A DNA stretch of 64,000 nucleotides from the NCBI GenBank assembly GCA_003612515.1, contig RAZB01000001.1:496001-560000 (forward strand), in the 5' to 3' direction. Source of the DNA: a bacterium D16-34. Its GTDB lineage: Bacteria; Actinomycetota; Coriobacteriia; Coriobacteriales; Eggerthellaceae. Shown piece by piece: positions 1 to 8,939 of the stretch. The notes below the pieces were generated by a model, which was given only the letters and a program-made list of their open reading frames with translations, had not been told where the DNA came from and ran no database searches. Made by a program: the position numbers and the translations under genes. Each line of letters opens with the position of its first letter. The first letter of the stretch is position 1.

Positions 1-1
1 C

Positions 2-1777
2 CTCTTGCCCGAATATGAAGCCCATATTGTTGATCCGGGAGCCGATGGGTTTGGTCGCCTAGCAGTAAAAGGTCCGGGAGTTTTTAGCGGCTATCTCAAC
101 GCGCGGGCGGCATTTACCGTTGATGGGTTTTTCCTCACGGGCGACACTGCTGCTTTGCGCGATGGGTTGCTGTTTGTTAAAGAGCGCACCAAAGACATGT
201 TTGTTTCAGGTGGCGAAAACATTTATCCTGCTGAGATTTGCCAGAAGCTTATGAGTGTCGAGGGCGTAAGCGACGCTCATGTTTTTGGTGTTCCTGACGA
301 AAAATGGGGACGTCGCCCCGTGGCATTTGTTGAGCGTGATACCCAGGCAGGTCCTGGATCGCTTAAGCATCGCATCCGCACAACGCTTGATTCGCAACTT
401 TCGCGCATGTATATGCCCAAGCATATCTATTCGCTTGATGAGTTTCCTCGTACGGGCATTGGTAAAATTGATCGCGTCGCGCTCGAGGCCATGTATGAGG
501 ATCGTATTGAAATTCGCAAGGTTACCCTGTATCGAATTCGCCAGAAATTCAAGAAACCTTTCAAGACAGCAAAAGGCACGCTTGAGTATCGAGAATCAAT
601 CTTGGTCGAAGTGACTGATTATGCTGGACGAACAGGATTAGGCGAATGCGTTGCTTTTGATACGGATTGGTATTTGCCTGAAACGCTTGACGAAGATATG
701 CGCGTGCTTACCCAAACGCTTGCGCCGCTGGTATTGCATGAGGGAATGTTGCATCCAAGCGAGGCAAGTCGTTTGTTTGATGCGTATCCTGAAGCGCAAG
801 ATCATCCAATGGCATGCGGTGCTCTTGAGCCGGCGCTTTGGGATTTGTATGGCAAGATCGTGAAAAAGCCCTTGTGGCAGTTGCTTAATGCTTATATGGA
901 AGCGGCGCAGGCTGATCCATTTGTGGTGGATGCAGAGGGGCAACATATTGCCCCCGATGTGACAGCACCGCTTTCGCTTGCGCAAATTGCTTGCGCACTT
1001 GGCAAACCGATGGCCTCAACGGCGCGCGTTTTAGCTGGCGCTGTTGTTGGTTTGGGCAGCGTAGAAGAAACGCTCGCTTCGGTTGAGGCGTGCGTGCGCG
1101 CAGGGTACAAGCGCGTAAAGCTGAAGGTGGCACCAGGCATGGCGCGGTCGCAGGTTGCTGCTGTTCGAGCTGCCTATCCTCACCTCATGATTACGGTTGA
1201 TGCAAATCAGAGCTTTACCGAGCGAACGGTAGATGAGCTGCGTGCGCTTGATAAATACAACGTTGCCTGGATTGAAGAGCCGCTTGATCCGAAACGCACA
1301 GTAGGCACCGGTCCGCTTGATCTGTTTGCGCGCTTGTCTCGTTTGCAGCGCACCATGAATACGCCTATCTGCCTCGATGAGTCTATTGCTCACCCTCGTG
1401 ATTTGCTTACCGCATTGAAGTACCAAAATCTTGCGTGCTATGCCGTCAAAATTGGGAAGTTTGGGGGAGTACAACCTACGCTTGAGTTTATTCGTATGGC
1501 AAAAGCTCGAGGTATTTCTGTGTGGATGGGTGGCATGTATGACACCGGTGTCTCTAAGCGCTTCCATGCTGCGTTTGAAACGCTTGCTGCGGCAAGTTTG
1601 CCGGGCGACATCGGGGCGCCATCCAGGTATTTTGTCAGCGATATTACGCTGCCTCCATATGAGGTAAGTGCAGGCTTGGTTACGCTTAATGCTGAAGACG
1701 AAAGCTACGGAGCAGGGTGCGAGCTCAACCACAAGGTGCTTCGAGATGTCTGGGTCGACTGCTTCGTTATCGAATAG
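2..1777 (+). CDS. menE/menC: MenE-MenC fusion: o-succinylbenzoate-CoA ligase C-terminal part joined to o-succinylbenzoate synthase (5' partial)
   Basis: The frame is open from the window edge, so the ligase N-terminus lies upstream. The first ~165 codons are the C-terminal end of an acyl-adenylating ligase: TGDTAALRDG, then the hinge RTKDMFVSGGENIYP, then PRTGIGKIDR with the usual catalytic lysine. From about base 505 the same frame continues as an enolase-superfamily protein. Its active-site residues are visible: K-x-K at 1118-1126, VDANQS near 1197, EEPLDP near 1276, LDES near 1374 and KIGKFGG near 1447. This is the o-succinylbenzoate synthase/N-acylamino acid racemase type. MenC makes o-succinylbenzoate and MenE attaches CoA, so the fusion joins consecutive cytoplasmic steps of menaquinone synthesis, in reverse order along the chain. 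An extra alanine-rich stretch of about 50 residues (about bases 885-1025) sits before the first catalytic lysine. The fusion is seen directly; the exact substrate is inferred. Confidence 0.85.
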   Translation, partial: LLPEYEAHIVDPGADGFGRLAVKGPGVFSGYLNARAAFTVDGFFLTGDTAALRDGLLFVKERTKDMFVSGGENIYPAEICQKLMSVEGVSDAHVFGVPDEKWGRRPVAFVERDTQAGPGSLKHRIRTTLDSQLSRMYMPKHIYSLDEFPRTGIGKIDRVALEAMYEDRIEIRKVTLYRIRQKFKKPFKTAKGTLEYRESILVEVTDYAGRTGLGECVAFDTDWYLPETLDEDMRVLTQTLAPLVLHEGMLHPSEASRLFDAYPEAQDHPMACGALEPALWDLYGKIVKKPLWQLLNAYMEAAQADPFVVDAEGQHIAPDVTAPLSLAQIACALGKPMASTARVLAGAVVGLGSVEETLASVEACVRAGYKRVKLKVAPGMARSQVAAVRAAYPHLMITVDANQSFTERTVDELRALDKYNVAWIEEPLDPKRTVGTGPLDLFARLSRLQRTMNTPICLDESIAHPRDLLTALKYQNLACYAVKIGKFGGVQPTLEFIRMAKARGISVWMGGMYDTGVSKRFHAAFETLAAASLPGDIGAPSRYFVSDITLPPYEVSAGLVTLNAEDESYGAGCELNHKVLRDVWVDCFVIE

Positions 1778-1891
1778 CGCTAACAGCTGAGCGCCGACAG
1801 TCCCAGCGACCACCGTCAGCCCCGACGATTCCCGCAAGCTCCTGGCGGCCACCTATGCATCGTGGGCTGATACACCGGGCGGCAAATGTAG

Positions 1892-1921
1892 TTGTTTCGT
1901 ATACAAATTAACGCATATACA
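1892..1921 (+). promoter_or_regulatory. Candidate promoter of the amino acid antiporter gene
   Basis: TTGTTT at 1892-1897 and TATACA at 1916-1921 are separated by 18 bases, giving a leader of about 55 bases before the start codon. The 207-base gap after the menaquinone gene otherwise holds no gene. Confidence 0.4.
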
Positions 1922-1984
1922 GGTGGTCATTACAACAAACTGGGGTATCATGTTCAAAGTGTTATTCGAAGAAACGAGGAGAAC

Positions 1985-3508
1985 ATGGCTAACTCCACAC
2001 GCAGCAAGCAATACGCTGCAGAAGATGTGAAGATTGCACAAGGTGAAGACATTTACGAAGCAGAAGCTGAAACCTCACAGGGGAATTTGGGCATCTTTCG
2101 TCTGGTAACTACGGTTATCACCCTTATTGTAGGCGGCGGCGTTTGGTCGCTTGCAGGAGACCAGGCTGCGGGTGGTGCATCTGGTGCTGCAATTCTGACA
2201 GCATGGAGCATTTCTGCTATCGGTGTCTTGTGTTTAGTAATGCTGTTTTTCGCCCTTTCGCGAATTAAACCGCAGCTCAAAGGAGGAATCTATAGTTACG
2301 CATCAGCAGGATTCGGTGACTTTTTAGGCTTCAACAGTGCATGGGGCTATTGGATTTCGGCACTTTTGTGCACCGTTAGCTTCTCTGCTCTTTTGTTTGG
2401 TGCGTTGTCATATTTCTTCCCCGTTTTCGACGGGGGCAACAATTTGCCATCCATTATTGGCGCCTCAATCCTGATCTGGTTTTACGTATTCTTGGTTTCT
2501 CGAGGGGTTCGTGAAGTAACAGGCATCAATGCCATCATTACTATTAGCAAGATCGTTCCTATCTTTGTTGCCATCACCGCAATCATCTTCTTGAACCATT
2601 TCGATCCGGCCGTATTTATGGCCAATATGTCAGAAGGCGCCGAGCCTGGCTTGCCGTTTTTTGACCAGGTCAACAACACCATGATGATTACGATCTGGGT
2701 GTTTGTTGGCATTGAAGGAGCTGTCGCAATTTCTGGTCGTGCTAAGCATCAAAGCGATGTTGGCAAGGCGACCATCATTGCGTTTATCTGCGTACTCGCA
2801 ATTTATTTGATGGTATCTACGCTTTCTATGGGCGTCATGCCGTTGGCTGACTTGGCAGAGCTTCCCAACCCAGCGCTTGCAGGCGTGATGGAGTATGCAG
2901 TTGGTGAATGGGGTGCAATTCTTATCAATGCTGGCGTTGTGCTTTCGTTGGTTGGTGCGATGCTAGGGTACACGGTTCTTTCTGCAGAGTCTCCGTTTGA
3001 AGCAGCGCAGGAAGGCGTGTTTACCAAGTCCTTCGCGAAAGTTAACAAAAAAGGCGCTCCCATTGTCACGCTGATCGTTACCAATATCATCATCGAGATC
3101 TTCCTGATCATCATGCTGTTTTCTGACAGCACGTATCAGTTCTTCTATCGACTATCAGCAGGCATGATCTTGCTTCCATATCTGCTGTCTGCGGCGTATT
3201 TCGCAAAGCTAACTTTTACTGAGCCGCAAGCATTTTCAGGAAAGGTTGGTGGAAACCTAATCCTGTGGCGCGTCTTTGGCATAATCGGTGTGATTTATAG
3301 CTTCTTCTTGGCGTGGGCGTCAGGTTTTGAAGCCTTGATGATCATGTCGTTGCTGTATGCCCCCGGCATCTTGGTATACATCAAGGGCAAGAAAGAGCGC
3401 AATGAGCCCTATCTGCGTTCGGCTGTTGATAAGGTTGTCGTTGCAATTATTTTGGTTGCAGCTATTGTTTCAATTATCATGTTTGCGACAGGTGCTTTCG
3501 TAGCATAA
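1985..3508 (+). CDS. arcD: APC-family basic amino acid antiporter, arginine/ornithine type
   Basis: 507 residues, about 12 hydrophobic segments after a charged, soluble N-terminus of about 30 residues. The ATG at 1985 follows GAGGAG at 1976-1981, so the longer upstream reading is not needed. Family signatures near the N-terminus are GGGVWSLAGDQAAGGASG, RIKPQLKGGIYSYA and GFNSAWGYWISA; these resemble the arginine:ornithine antiporter branch (TC 2.A.3.2) of the APC superfamily. The expected role is electroneutral exchange of arginine for ornithine across the cytoplasmic membrane, feeding the arginine deiminase pathway. No arginine deiminase genes are in this window, so lysine/cadaverine or another basic amino acid pair stays possible. 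The gene stands alone with its own promoter and terminator. Confidence 0.75.
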   Translation: MANSTRSKQYAAEDVKIAQGEDIYEAEAETSQGNLGIFRLVTTVITLIVGGGVWSLAGDQAAGGASGAAILTAWSISAIGVLCLVMLFFALSRIKPQLKGGIYSYASAGFGDFLGFNSAWGYWISALLCTVSFSALLFGALSYFFPVFDGGNNLPSIIGASILIWFYVFLVSRGVREVTGINAIITISKIVPIFVAITAIIFLNHFDPAVFMANMSEGAEPGLPFFDQVNNTMMITIWVFVGIEGAVAISGRAKHQSDVGKATIIAFICVLAIYLMVSTLSMGVMPLADLAELPNPALAGVMEYAVGEWGAILINAGVVLSLVGAMLGYTVLSAESPFEAAQEGVFTKSFAKVNKKGAPIVTLIVTNIIIEIFLIIMLFSDSTYQFFYRLSAGMILLPYLLSAAYFAKLTFTEPQAFSGKVGGNLILWRVFGIIGVIYSFFLAWASGFEALMIMSLLYAPGILVYIKGKKERNEPYLRSAVDKVVVAIILVAAIVSIIMFATGAFVA

Positions 3509-3544
3509 CGCCCTACTTAGCTTAGTGAGCTGTTTGAGTGAAAG

Positions 3545-3583
3545 GCCCGGTTCAAATTTGCGAATTTGGATCGGGCTTTATTT
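3545..3583 (+). terminator. Rho-independent terminator after the antiporter gene
   Basis: Arms 3545-3558 and 3563-3576 form a 14-bp stem with wobble pairs around a four-base loop, followed by TTTATTT. It sits 36 bases after the stop codon. Confidence 0.8.
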
Positions 3584-3654
3584 CTGAGAATCTGCGACCA
3601 GGCAATATACGATTGCCTTGGCCTTCGTTAGCAAACCTTCTTCAAAGAATTGCA

Positions 3655-3784
3655 AGTTTTGGCTGGAAAAGTGCCCTAGTCGGTGTTTTTGATGCCCAAA
3701 TCACGCGCATTTCCCCGACAAGGGCACTTTTTAAACCAATTTGCTGTCGAAATCGCCGACTAGGGGCATTTTGCAGCCAAAACT
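3655..3784 (+). repeat. Palindromic dispersed element, copy A
   Basis: 130 bp. The ends are inverted: AGTTTTGGCTGGAAAAGTGCC reads in from the left and the right end closes with GCAGCCAAAACT. Inside are three versions of a 15-base core, GTGCCCTAGTCGGTG at 3671-3685 and two inverted forms near 3713 and 3753. It has the same internal order as copy B at 12032-12172. No ORF of its own and no clear target-site duplication. Confidence 0.85.
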
Positions 3785-3848
3785 CACTAAAAACTTTCAA
3801 ACTTTAAAGGATGCGCTGCAAAATACCAGGTTGTACGAAGCGCTGCAC

Positions 3849-3886
3849 GGACACAGCACGCGGCGGACACAGCACGCGGCGGACAC
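3849..3886. repeat. Short GC-rich tandem repeat, 16-base unit
   Basis: GGACACAGCACGCGGC occurs twice back to back (3849-3864, 3865-3880) and a third copy begins at 3881. The following ~50 bases are also GC-rich. Confidence 0.75.
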
Positions 3887-4007
3887 TCGGCAGGCGCTCG
3901 GTGGGCGCACGGCGGGCGAGCCGCGGGCAGGCAGCGACCCCACTACGGATGTCGGCGTGCTTACGAATTGGCATTGTTTTATGTACAGTCAGGCATAAGC
4001 AGTACAG

Positions 4008-4035
4008 TTGTGCGAAAATATATGACGTTTATACT
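4008..4035 (+). promoter_or_regulatory. Candidate promoter of the CNNM/CorC gene
   Basis: TTGTGC at 4008-4013 and TATACT at 4030-4035 with a 16-base spacer, 30 bases before the start codon. Confidence 0.45.
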
Positions 4036-4065
4036 GCACTATTCGACCTAAGGAGACCTGTTCTC

Positions 4066-5427
4066 ATGCCTATCGCGATAAGCTTATTGCTCGTCGTATT
4101 TTTTCTTCTCATGAATGCATTTTTCGTAGTAGCGGAATTCTCGCTCGTGCGTGTTAGAAAGTCGCAAGTAGAGCTCGCATTCGAGGAGGGCAAAGCCGGT
4201 GCGAAATACGCCAAACTCGTATCGGACAACGTTAACGCCTACCTTTCAGCATGCCAGCTGGGCATCACGCTAGCATCGCTTGCTTTAGGCTGGTTGGGCG
4301 AACCTGCGGTCTCTGCACTTATCGAACCGCTTTTGGCACCAATTGGCCTGCCCGAAGGCGTGATCTCCGGCATATCGGTGGCTATCGGATTTATTCTGAT
4401 TACAGCTTTGCATATTGTTGTGGGCGAGCTGATTCCGAAATCGCTCGCAATCTTTTCCACCGAGAGATATGCGCTATTCTCAGCCGGTCCTTTGGTGTGG
4501 TTTTATCGCATCACTTACCCGGTAATGATCTGCTTCAATGCTATTACCAATGGCGTTATGAAGCTGCTTGGTCACGACGTAGCCAATGAACATGAGGTGT
4601 ATACCGATGAAGAAATCAAGCTGCTCATCGACGAGTCCACAGAAAGCGGTTTGATTGATCCTGAGCAAAATGAGTTCGTGGACAACATCTTTGACCTCGG
4701 CGACAAGGACGCTGAAACTATTATGACGCCGCGAACCGATGTGATCTGCATAGATTTGGACGATCCGCTTGAGGAGAGTCTAGCCATGGCGCGCCAGTAC
4801 AACTACACGCGTTATCCGGTTTGCCGCGAGACTAAAGATCGCATCATGGGGTTTGTGCACGTCAAAGACTTGTACTCGCTGCCCGCCGACGCAACCATTG
4901 ATGATCTCGAGATTCGCGAAATTGTGGCAGTGCCCGAAGGCCTCTCTATCGCAAAGCTTTTGCAAACGCTTCAAGAGCAGCGCACCAAGATTGCGGTCGT
5001 TATTGACGAGCATGGCGGTACCGCAGGCATCGTAACCATGAGCGACATCATGGAGCAGATTGTCGGACGCATTGATGATGAGTATAACCACGGCGAAGAT
5101 CGCGTGGTGAAAATGTCGGACGGCTCATATCTGCTTGATGGCTCGATCGCAATTGACGACGTGGTAGATCTCATGGGCTTTGAACCACCCGAGGCAGAAG
5201 AATGCGAAACAGCAGGTGGCTTGTTGTTGACGCTTTTTGATCGCATCCCCAATGAGGGTGATGAAGTGAGCGTAGACAATGGCAAAATCAAGGCCACCTT
5301 TAGCGTAGTTGATATGGACAGGCATCGTATCGATAAGATTCGTATGGTTCTTGAACAAGAAGACGAAAACGATACTCAAGACAAAGGCGAACTTAATTCC
5401 AAAGAGGCAAAATCGTCTAAAGAGTAA
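4066..5427 (+). CDS. CNNM/CorC-type membrane protein with CBS pair (HlyC/CorC 'hemolysin' family)
   Basis: 453 residues. The ATG at 4066 follows AGGAGA at 4051-4056; an upstream in-frame start would read through repeat DNA and lacks a ribosome site. Order: CNNM/DUF21 transmembrane domain (residues about 1-190, four hydrophobic segments, with a VVGELIPKSLAI motif), a CBS pair (about 205-335, starting near the conserved IMTPRTDV and ending in VVIDEHGGTAGIVT), then a C-terminal CorC_HlyC domain (about 350-430). The family is linked to magnesium or cobalt efflux and metal homeostasis; CBS pairs commonly bind adenosyl ligands. The older 'hemolysin' label is not supported as a function. The tail is highly charged and its end overlaps the convergent amidohydrolase gene by 11 bases. 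Confidence 0.85.
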   Translation: MPIAISLLLVVFFLLMNAFFVVAEFSLVRVRKSQVELAFEEGKAGAKYAKLVSDNVNAYLSACQLGITLASLALGWLGEPAVSALIEPLLAPIGLPEGVISGISVAIGFILITALHIVVGELIPKSLAIFSTERYALFSAGPLVWFYRITYPVMICFNAITNGVMKLLGHDVANEHEVYTDEEIKLLIDESTESGLIDPEQNEFVDNIFDLGDKDAETIMTPRTDVICIDLDDPLEESLAMARQYNYTRYPVCRETKDRIMGFVHVKDLYSLPADATIDDLEIREIVAVPEGLSIAKLLQTLQEQRTKIAVVIDEHGGTAGIVTMSDIMEQIVGRIDDEYNHGEDRVVKMSDGSYLLDGSIAIDDVVDLMGFEPPEAEECETAGGLLLTLFDRIPNEGDEVSVDNGKIKATFSVVDMDRHRIDKIRMVLEQEDENDTQDKGELNSKEAKSSKE

Positions 5428-6226
5428 GCGGCGAACCAATAAAGCGCTCTGCGTTGTGCCAGCACATATCTTCAAGTTCGCGCTCGCTAAATCCAGCTGA
5501 GCTGAATTGCTCGTATTCTGCAACAGGATCCCACATGGGGTAATCGCTCCCAAACATAATCCGTTCTGTACCCCACATGCGAGCAAGCTCACGAGTGCGA
5601 CGCGAACCTAAAAAGGCAAGCGAACTTGATTCGTCCAAAAAGATGTTGCCGCGCTCAGCCGTCTTGGTGTGCAAGACATCATAGCCAACTTCATACTGTG
5701 ACCAGCAGCCAAAATGCGCAGCGTCTACCACAAGATCAGGAAAAGCCTGCAAAATGCGAAGTAGCCTATGAGGGCTTGAATAATCATAACGATAATCACC
5801 GGTGTGAATGACAATAGGGAGCCTGCCCTCGATGATTTCATAAAGCTGCATAAGACGCGGATCATCCATATTCACCATTTGTGTGTCAGGATGAATTTTG
5901 ACACCTCGCAGCCCCAGGTCAATCGCGCGGTTCACTTCGCCTTCTATATCGTCGAAATCGTGGTGCATCGACATAAACCCGATGAACTCAGGATGCATCT
6001 GCGCTTGCTGGGCAATGAAGTTGTTGATGGTTGGGACAGCTTGAGGAGTTGTGGCAACCGAATGCACAATAAAGTGCGAAATATCGGAGCGCTCTGTTGC
6101 TTGTAAGAGTGCCTCAGCAGTACCAACTTGCGCCATGTGAACCCCATAAAAATCGCCAATTGCACTCACCGCTTTCGCAGCAATCTTTTCGGGATAAATA
6201 TGCGCATGGGAATCTATGACGGGCAT
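5417..6226 (-). CDS. Amidohydrolase-2 family metal-dependent hydrolase
   Basis: 269 residues, a full-length TIM-barrel hydrolase. The ATG whose complement is 6224-6226 is preceded by GAAAGG at suitable distance; a TTG seven codons upstream is less likely. Metal and catalytic positions are visible: the N-terminal HAH (DSHAHIYP), KIHPD, VIHTGDY, VDAAHFG and, near the C-terminus, FGSDYPMWDP with the conserved aspartate. This matches the amidohydrolase-2 (ACMSD/decarboxylase-like) group of cytoplasmic enzymes, but the substrate cannot be told from sequence. It is a single gene, convergent with the CBS-domain gene and divergent from the YhgE pair. Confidence 0.8.
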   Translation of the reverse strand: MPVIDSHAHIYPEKIAAKAVSAIGDFYGVHMAQVGTAEALLQATERSDISHFIVHSVATTPQAVPTINNFIAQQAQMHPEFIGFMSMHHDFDDIEGEVNRAIDLGLRGVKIHPDTQMVNMDDPRLMQLYEIIEGRLPIVIHTGDYRYDYSSPHRLLRILQAFPDLVVDAAHFGCWSQYEVGYDVLHTKTAERGNIFLDESSSLAFLGSRRTRELARMWGTERIMFGSDYPMWDPVAEYEQFSSAGFSERELEDMCWHNAERFIGSPLTL

Positions 6227-6324
6227 GGTAGACCTTTCTTTTCGCAACGAGGTAAGTGTAGGTCAAAAGGTGAACGCTCGGTATACGGTTTTGCAACCGC
6301 GGGTAAACTGCGCCGCGAGCGAGC

Positions 6325-6351
6325 ATATGTTGACCAAATTGGACATATAGT
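6325..6351 (+). promoter_or_regulatory. Candidate operator/promoter of the YhgE pair
   Basis: An interrupted dyad: ATATGT (6325-6330) mirrors ACATAT (6343-6348), with CCAA-A-TTGG nested at the centre. A TATAGT at 6346-6351 could be a -10 box, placing the transcript start close to the GTG start codon at 6360. A TetR-like repressor site is one reading; no such regulator is in the window. Confidence 0.35.
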
Positions 6352-6359
6352 ATGAATAC

Positions 6360-8939
6360 GTGAAGCTCAAAACATACATCCACGTTATTCTTCAAATTTT
6401 CGTACGAGATCTTAGCAGGCTCATACGTAACCCCGTCGCGCTCATCGTTGTGCTTGGCGTGTGTTTGATGCCGTCACTTTATGCATGGTATACCATTTTG
6501 GCGAATTGGGATCCCTATCAAAACACAAGTTCAATCAAGGTGGCAATTGTCAACAACGACGAAGGCGCCGATCTAACAGTGCCCGATAACACCTCCACCG
6601 AGCACCTAAACGTCGGCCAACAGGTGGTGGAAAAACTCCACGACAATCATGATCTCGGCTGGGAGTTTGTTGACGAAGACGAGGCCATGACGCGCGTGCA
6701 TTCAGGCGAATATTATGCGGCGATTATCATCCCTGAAGACTTCTCAAAAGATTTCGCGAGTGTTGCAAGCGGCACCTTTGTGCAACCAACGCTTGATTAT
6801 TACGTCAACGAAAAACTATCGTCAATTGCGCCCAAAGTAACCGACGCTGGTGCAACTGCTCTGCAAACCCAGATCAACGATACGTTTGTCGAAACGGTCA
6901 CTGAAACAGTGGTAGAGGTGACGCAAAAAGCAGGTTATGAGGCCAAAGATCAAGCAAACGGAGCAATCGGCGAACTTGAAAACTCAATTGCCGAAGCGCG
7001 CGATGCGCTTTCCCAGACAGAAACACTCACCCAAGAATTGCTGCCCACCATTGATTCGTGTTCGCAAACTATAGAAGACACGCAAACAACGCTCACAGAC
7101 GTCGATGCAACGCTACCAGGTCTTACAACCCAACTTGAAGATGCGCGCACCCAACTTGTAGCGTTGCGCACTTCTTCTGAGTCATATGCGATAACCCTTG
7201 GGAAGGACTTGTCGAAAGCCGCGGCCGCCGTTGGAAAAGCGAGCGCTCAAACGCTTATAGCTATTGCTCGCAGCACCATTGAAATAAGACAGCTGCAAGG
7301 AGTGTTGCAAGAATCGCTCTCAAGTGCACAAATGCTACTTGCACAAAACCAAGCGCTGATAGAAAAAATGCGCGCTGAACTTGCAGATCATCCTGAATAT
7401 GAACAAGCAATTTCGCAGCTCGAAGACCAAAATGCAGCATACCAAAAGACTATCGATGCATTAAAACCCTGCGTTGATCAGCTGGGGTCTATGGCAACGC
7501 AAGCCGACCAAGACGCACAGACGCTCAATAACAACATTGATGGCGAAGTTGACCAAGTTCAATCTGCTGACGAGCTATTTCACACGACAATCTATCCGCA
7601 GCTGCTCGGTGCTACTGATAACGCGGTGGATGTTTTGGCGGACATGAAGTCTACGGTAAGTTCGTTGCATCCGTTGATTTCGCAGACGCAATCACTCCTA
7701 ACAGAGCTTAAAGACACGCTAGCCGAAACGAGAACAAATCTCTCCCAGGTAGCCGATTCGCTCGCTTCGCTTGATGGGGAACTCGTGCAAACCGAGACGG
7801 ATTTATCTTCGCTGCAAGGCTCTACGGCAGTGAAAGAACTCTCAGAATATTTAGACGTATCCGCTGATGAAATTGGCGAATATATGGCCGCGCCGGTCAA
7901 GCTTGAAACCATCAAGGTGTATCCAGTTGCCAACTACGGATCCGGAGTAGCGCCGTTTTTTAGCAACCTTGCATTGTGGGTGGCGGGATTTATCTTGATG
8001 GCCATTGTGAAGTTGCGCGTAGATCCCGAAGGTTTGCCACGTTTTACGACGGGACAAGCTTATTGGGGCCGTTGGCTTTTGTTTATGCTGCTTGCAATTT
8101 TCCAAGGCTTGGTGGTGTGTATAGGAGACCTCATCATTGGCATCCAGTGCGAAAGCCCGCTCGCGTTTGTGTTCGCTGGACTTGTTACCGTAATCGTAGA
8201 CGTGAATATCATGTTTGCCCTTGCGTTTTCCTTCAAGCATATTGGCAAGGCTATCGCAGTCATTTTGCTGATCATGCAAATTCCTGGTTCATCAGGCATG
8301 TTCCCCGTTGAAATGATGCCGCCGTTTTTCCAGTTCATCAATCCGCTGTTGCCCTTTACCTACAGCATTGATGCTATGCGCGAGGCCATCGGCGGCTTTT
8401 ACGGGCTGCACTATTGGCAAGACATTGCCGCGCTGCTTTTGTTCTTGCCACTTGCGCTTTTTGTGGGATTAGTTATCGGGCTCAGCGCTTTCAACCTCAA
8501 CATTTTGTTTGATCGCAAATTGGGCGATACAGACTTATTTGCGAGCGAATCGAATCCTGGCACGGTGGAACATTTTCGGGTTCGCCATATGTTATCTGCG
8601 CTGTTGAACAATCAGGAGTATCGCGCGCGCCTTGATGCAAGAGCCGAGCGTTTCCAAAAGCTTTATCCCAAGCTGATTCGAGCGGGATGGATTGCCATAT
8701 TTGTGCAACCGATAATCACCTTTGCAATAATGGTGCTGGTTAAAGCGGATATTGAGACCAAGATCCTTCTTCTTTTGGGCATGGTAGTTGCCATCATTGT
8801 GGTCGATGGCTACCTCATTGTTGTGGAGTTTATAAATGCCGATCTCACGCAACAGCAGCAGGTGAGCATGTTGAGCACCAAACAACTTCGCACCCAGGCA
8901 CTCCTGCAAGGCAGCATTCATGGAGATGATCGGTCATGA
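6360..8939 (+). CDS. YhgE/Pip family membrane protein, first of pair
   Basis: 859 residues. One transmembrane segment near residues 18-40 follows a short basic N-terminus and carries the family's PSLYAWYTILANWDPY signature. A long extracytoplasmic region of about 490 residues follows, with alanine/glutamine-rich heptads that look coiled-coil. Then comes a cluster of about six membrane segments resembling an ABC-2 permease, and a C-terminal cytoplasmic loop plus two further segments that the second protein lacks. The GTG start has no clear Shine-Dalgarno site; a tiny ATG-AAT-ACG-TGA frame at 6352-6363 overlaps it. The family includes the Lactococcus phage infection protein Pip and type VII secretion proteins such as YueB/EsaA, but no other secretion components are nearby, so the function remains open. 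Confidence 0.8.
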   Translation: MKLKTYIHVILQIFVRDLSRLIRNPVALIVVLGVCLMPSLYAWYTILANWDPYQNTSSIKVAIVNNDEGADLTVPDNTSTEHLNVGQQVVEKLHDNHDLGWEFVDEDEAMTRVHSGEYYAAIIIPEDFSKDFASVASGTFVQPTLDYYVNEKLSSIAPKVTDAGATALQTQINDTFVETVTETVVEVTQKAGYEAKDQANGAIGELENSIAEARDALSQTETLTQELLPTIDSCSQTIEDTQTTLTDVDATLPGLTTQLEDARTQLVALRTSSESYAITLGKDLSKAAAAVGKASAQTLIAIARSTIEIRQLQGVLQESLSSAQMLLAQNQALIEKMRAELADHPEYEQAISQLEDQNAAYQKTIDALKPCVDQLGSMATQADQDAQTLNNNIDGEVDQVQSADELFHTTIYPQLLGATDNAVDVLADMKSTVSSLHPLISQTQSLLTELKDTLAETRTNLSQVADSLASLDGELVQTETDLSSLQGSTAVKELSEYLDVSADEIGEYMAAPVKLETIKVYPVANYGSGVAPFFSNLALWVAGFILMAIVKLRVDPEGLPRFTTGQAYWGRWLLFMLLAIFQGLVVCIGDLIIGIQCESPLAFVFAGLVTVIVDVNIMFALAFSFKHIGKAIAVILLIMQIPGSSGMFPVEMMPPFFQFINPLLPFTYSIDAMREAIGGFYGLHYWQDIAALLLFLPLALFVGLVIGLSAFNLNILFDRKLGDTDLFASESNPGTVEHFRVRHMLSALLNNQEYRARLDARAERFQKLYPKLIRAGWIAIFVQPIITFAIMVLVKADIETKILLLLGMVVAIIVVDGYLIVVEFINADLTQQQQVSMLSTKQLRTQALLQGSIHGDDRS

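Larger units (their letters stand above)
3509..4065. other. Intergenic stretch between antiporter and CBS-domain gene
   Basis: 557 bases without a convincing gene. In order it holds the antiporter terminator, palindromic element copy A, a GC-rich 16-base tandem repeat, about 80 further GC-rich bases that look unlike the flanks, and a candidate promoter for the next gene. Open frames here lack ribosome sites and run through the repeat. Confidence 0.7.

Noticed and set aside
1031-1852. A 273-codon minus-strand frame over the MenC part
   Set aside because: It overlaps an enzyme with all catalytic motifs intact and shows no protein family features.
3655-3784. Element A as an ordinary transcription terminator
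   Set aside because: A proper terminator already lies upstream at 3545-3583, the element has three core repeats and no T-tract, and near-identical copies occur elsewhere.
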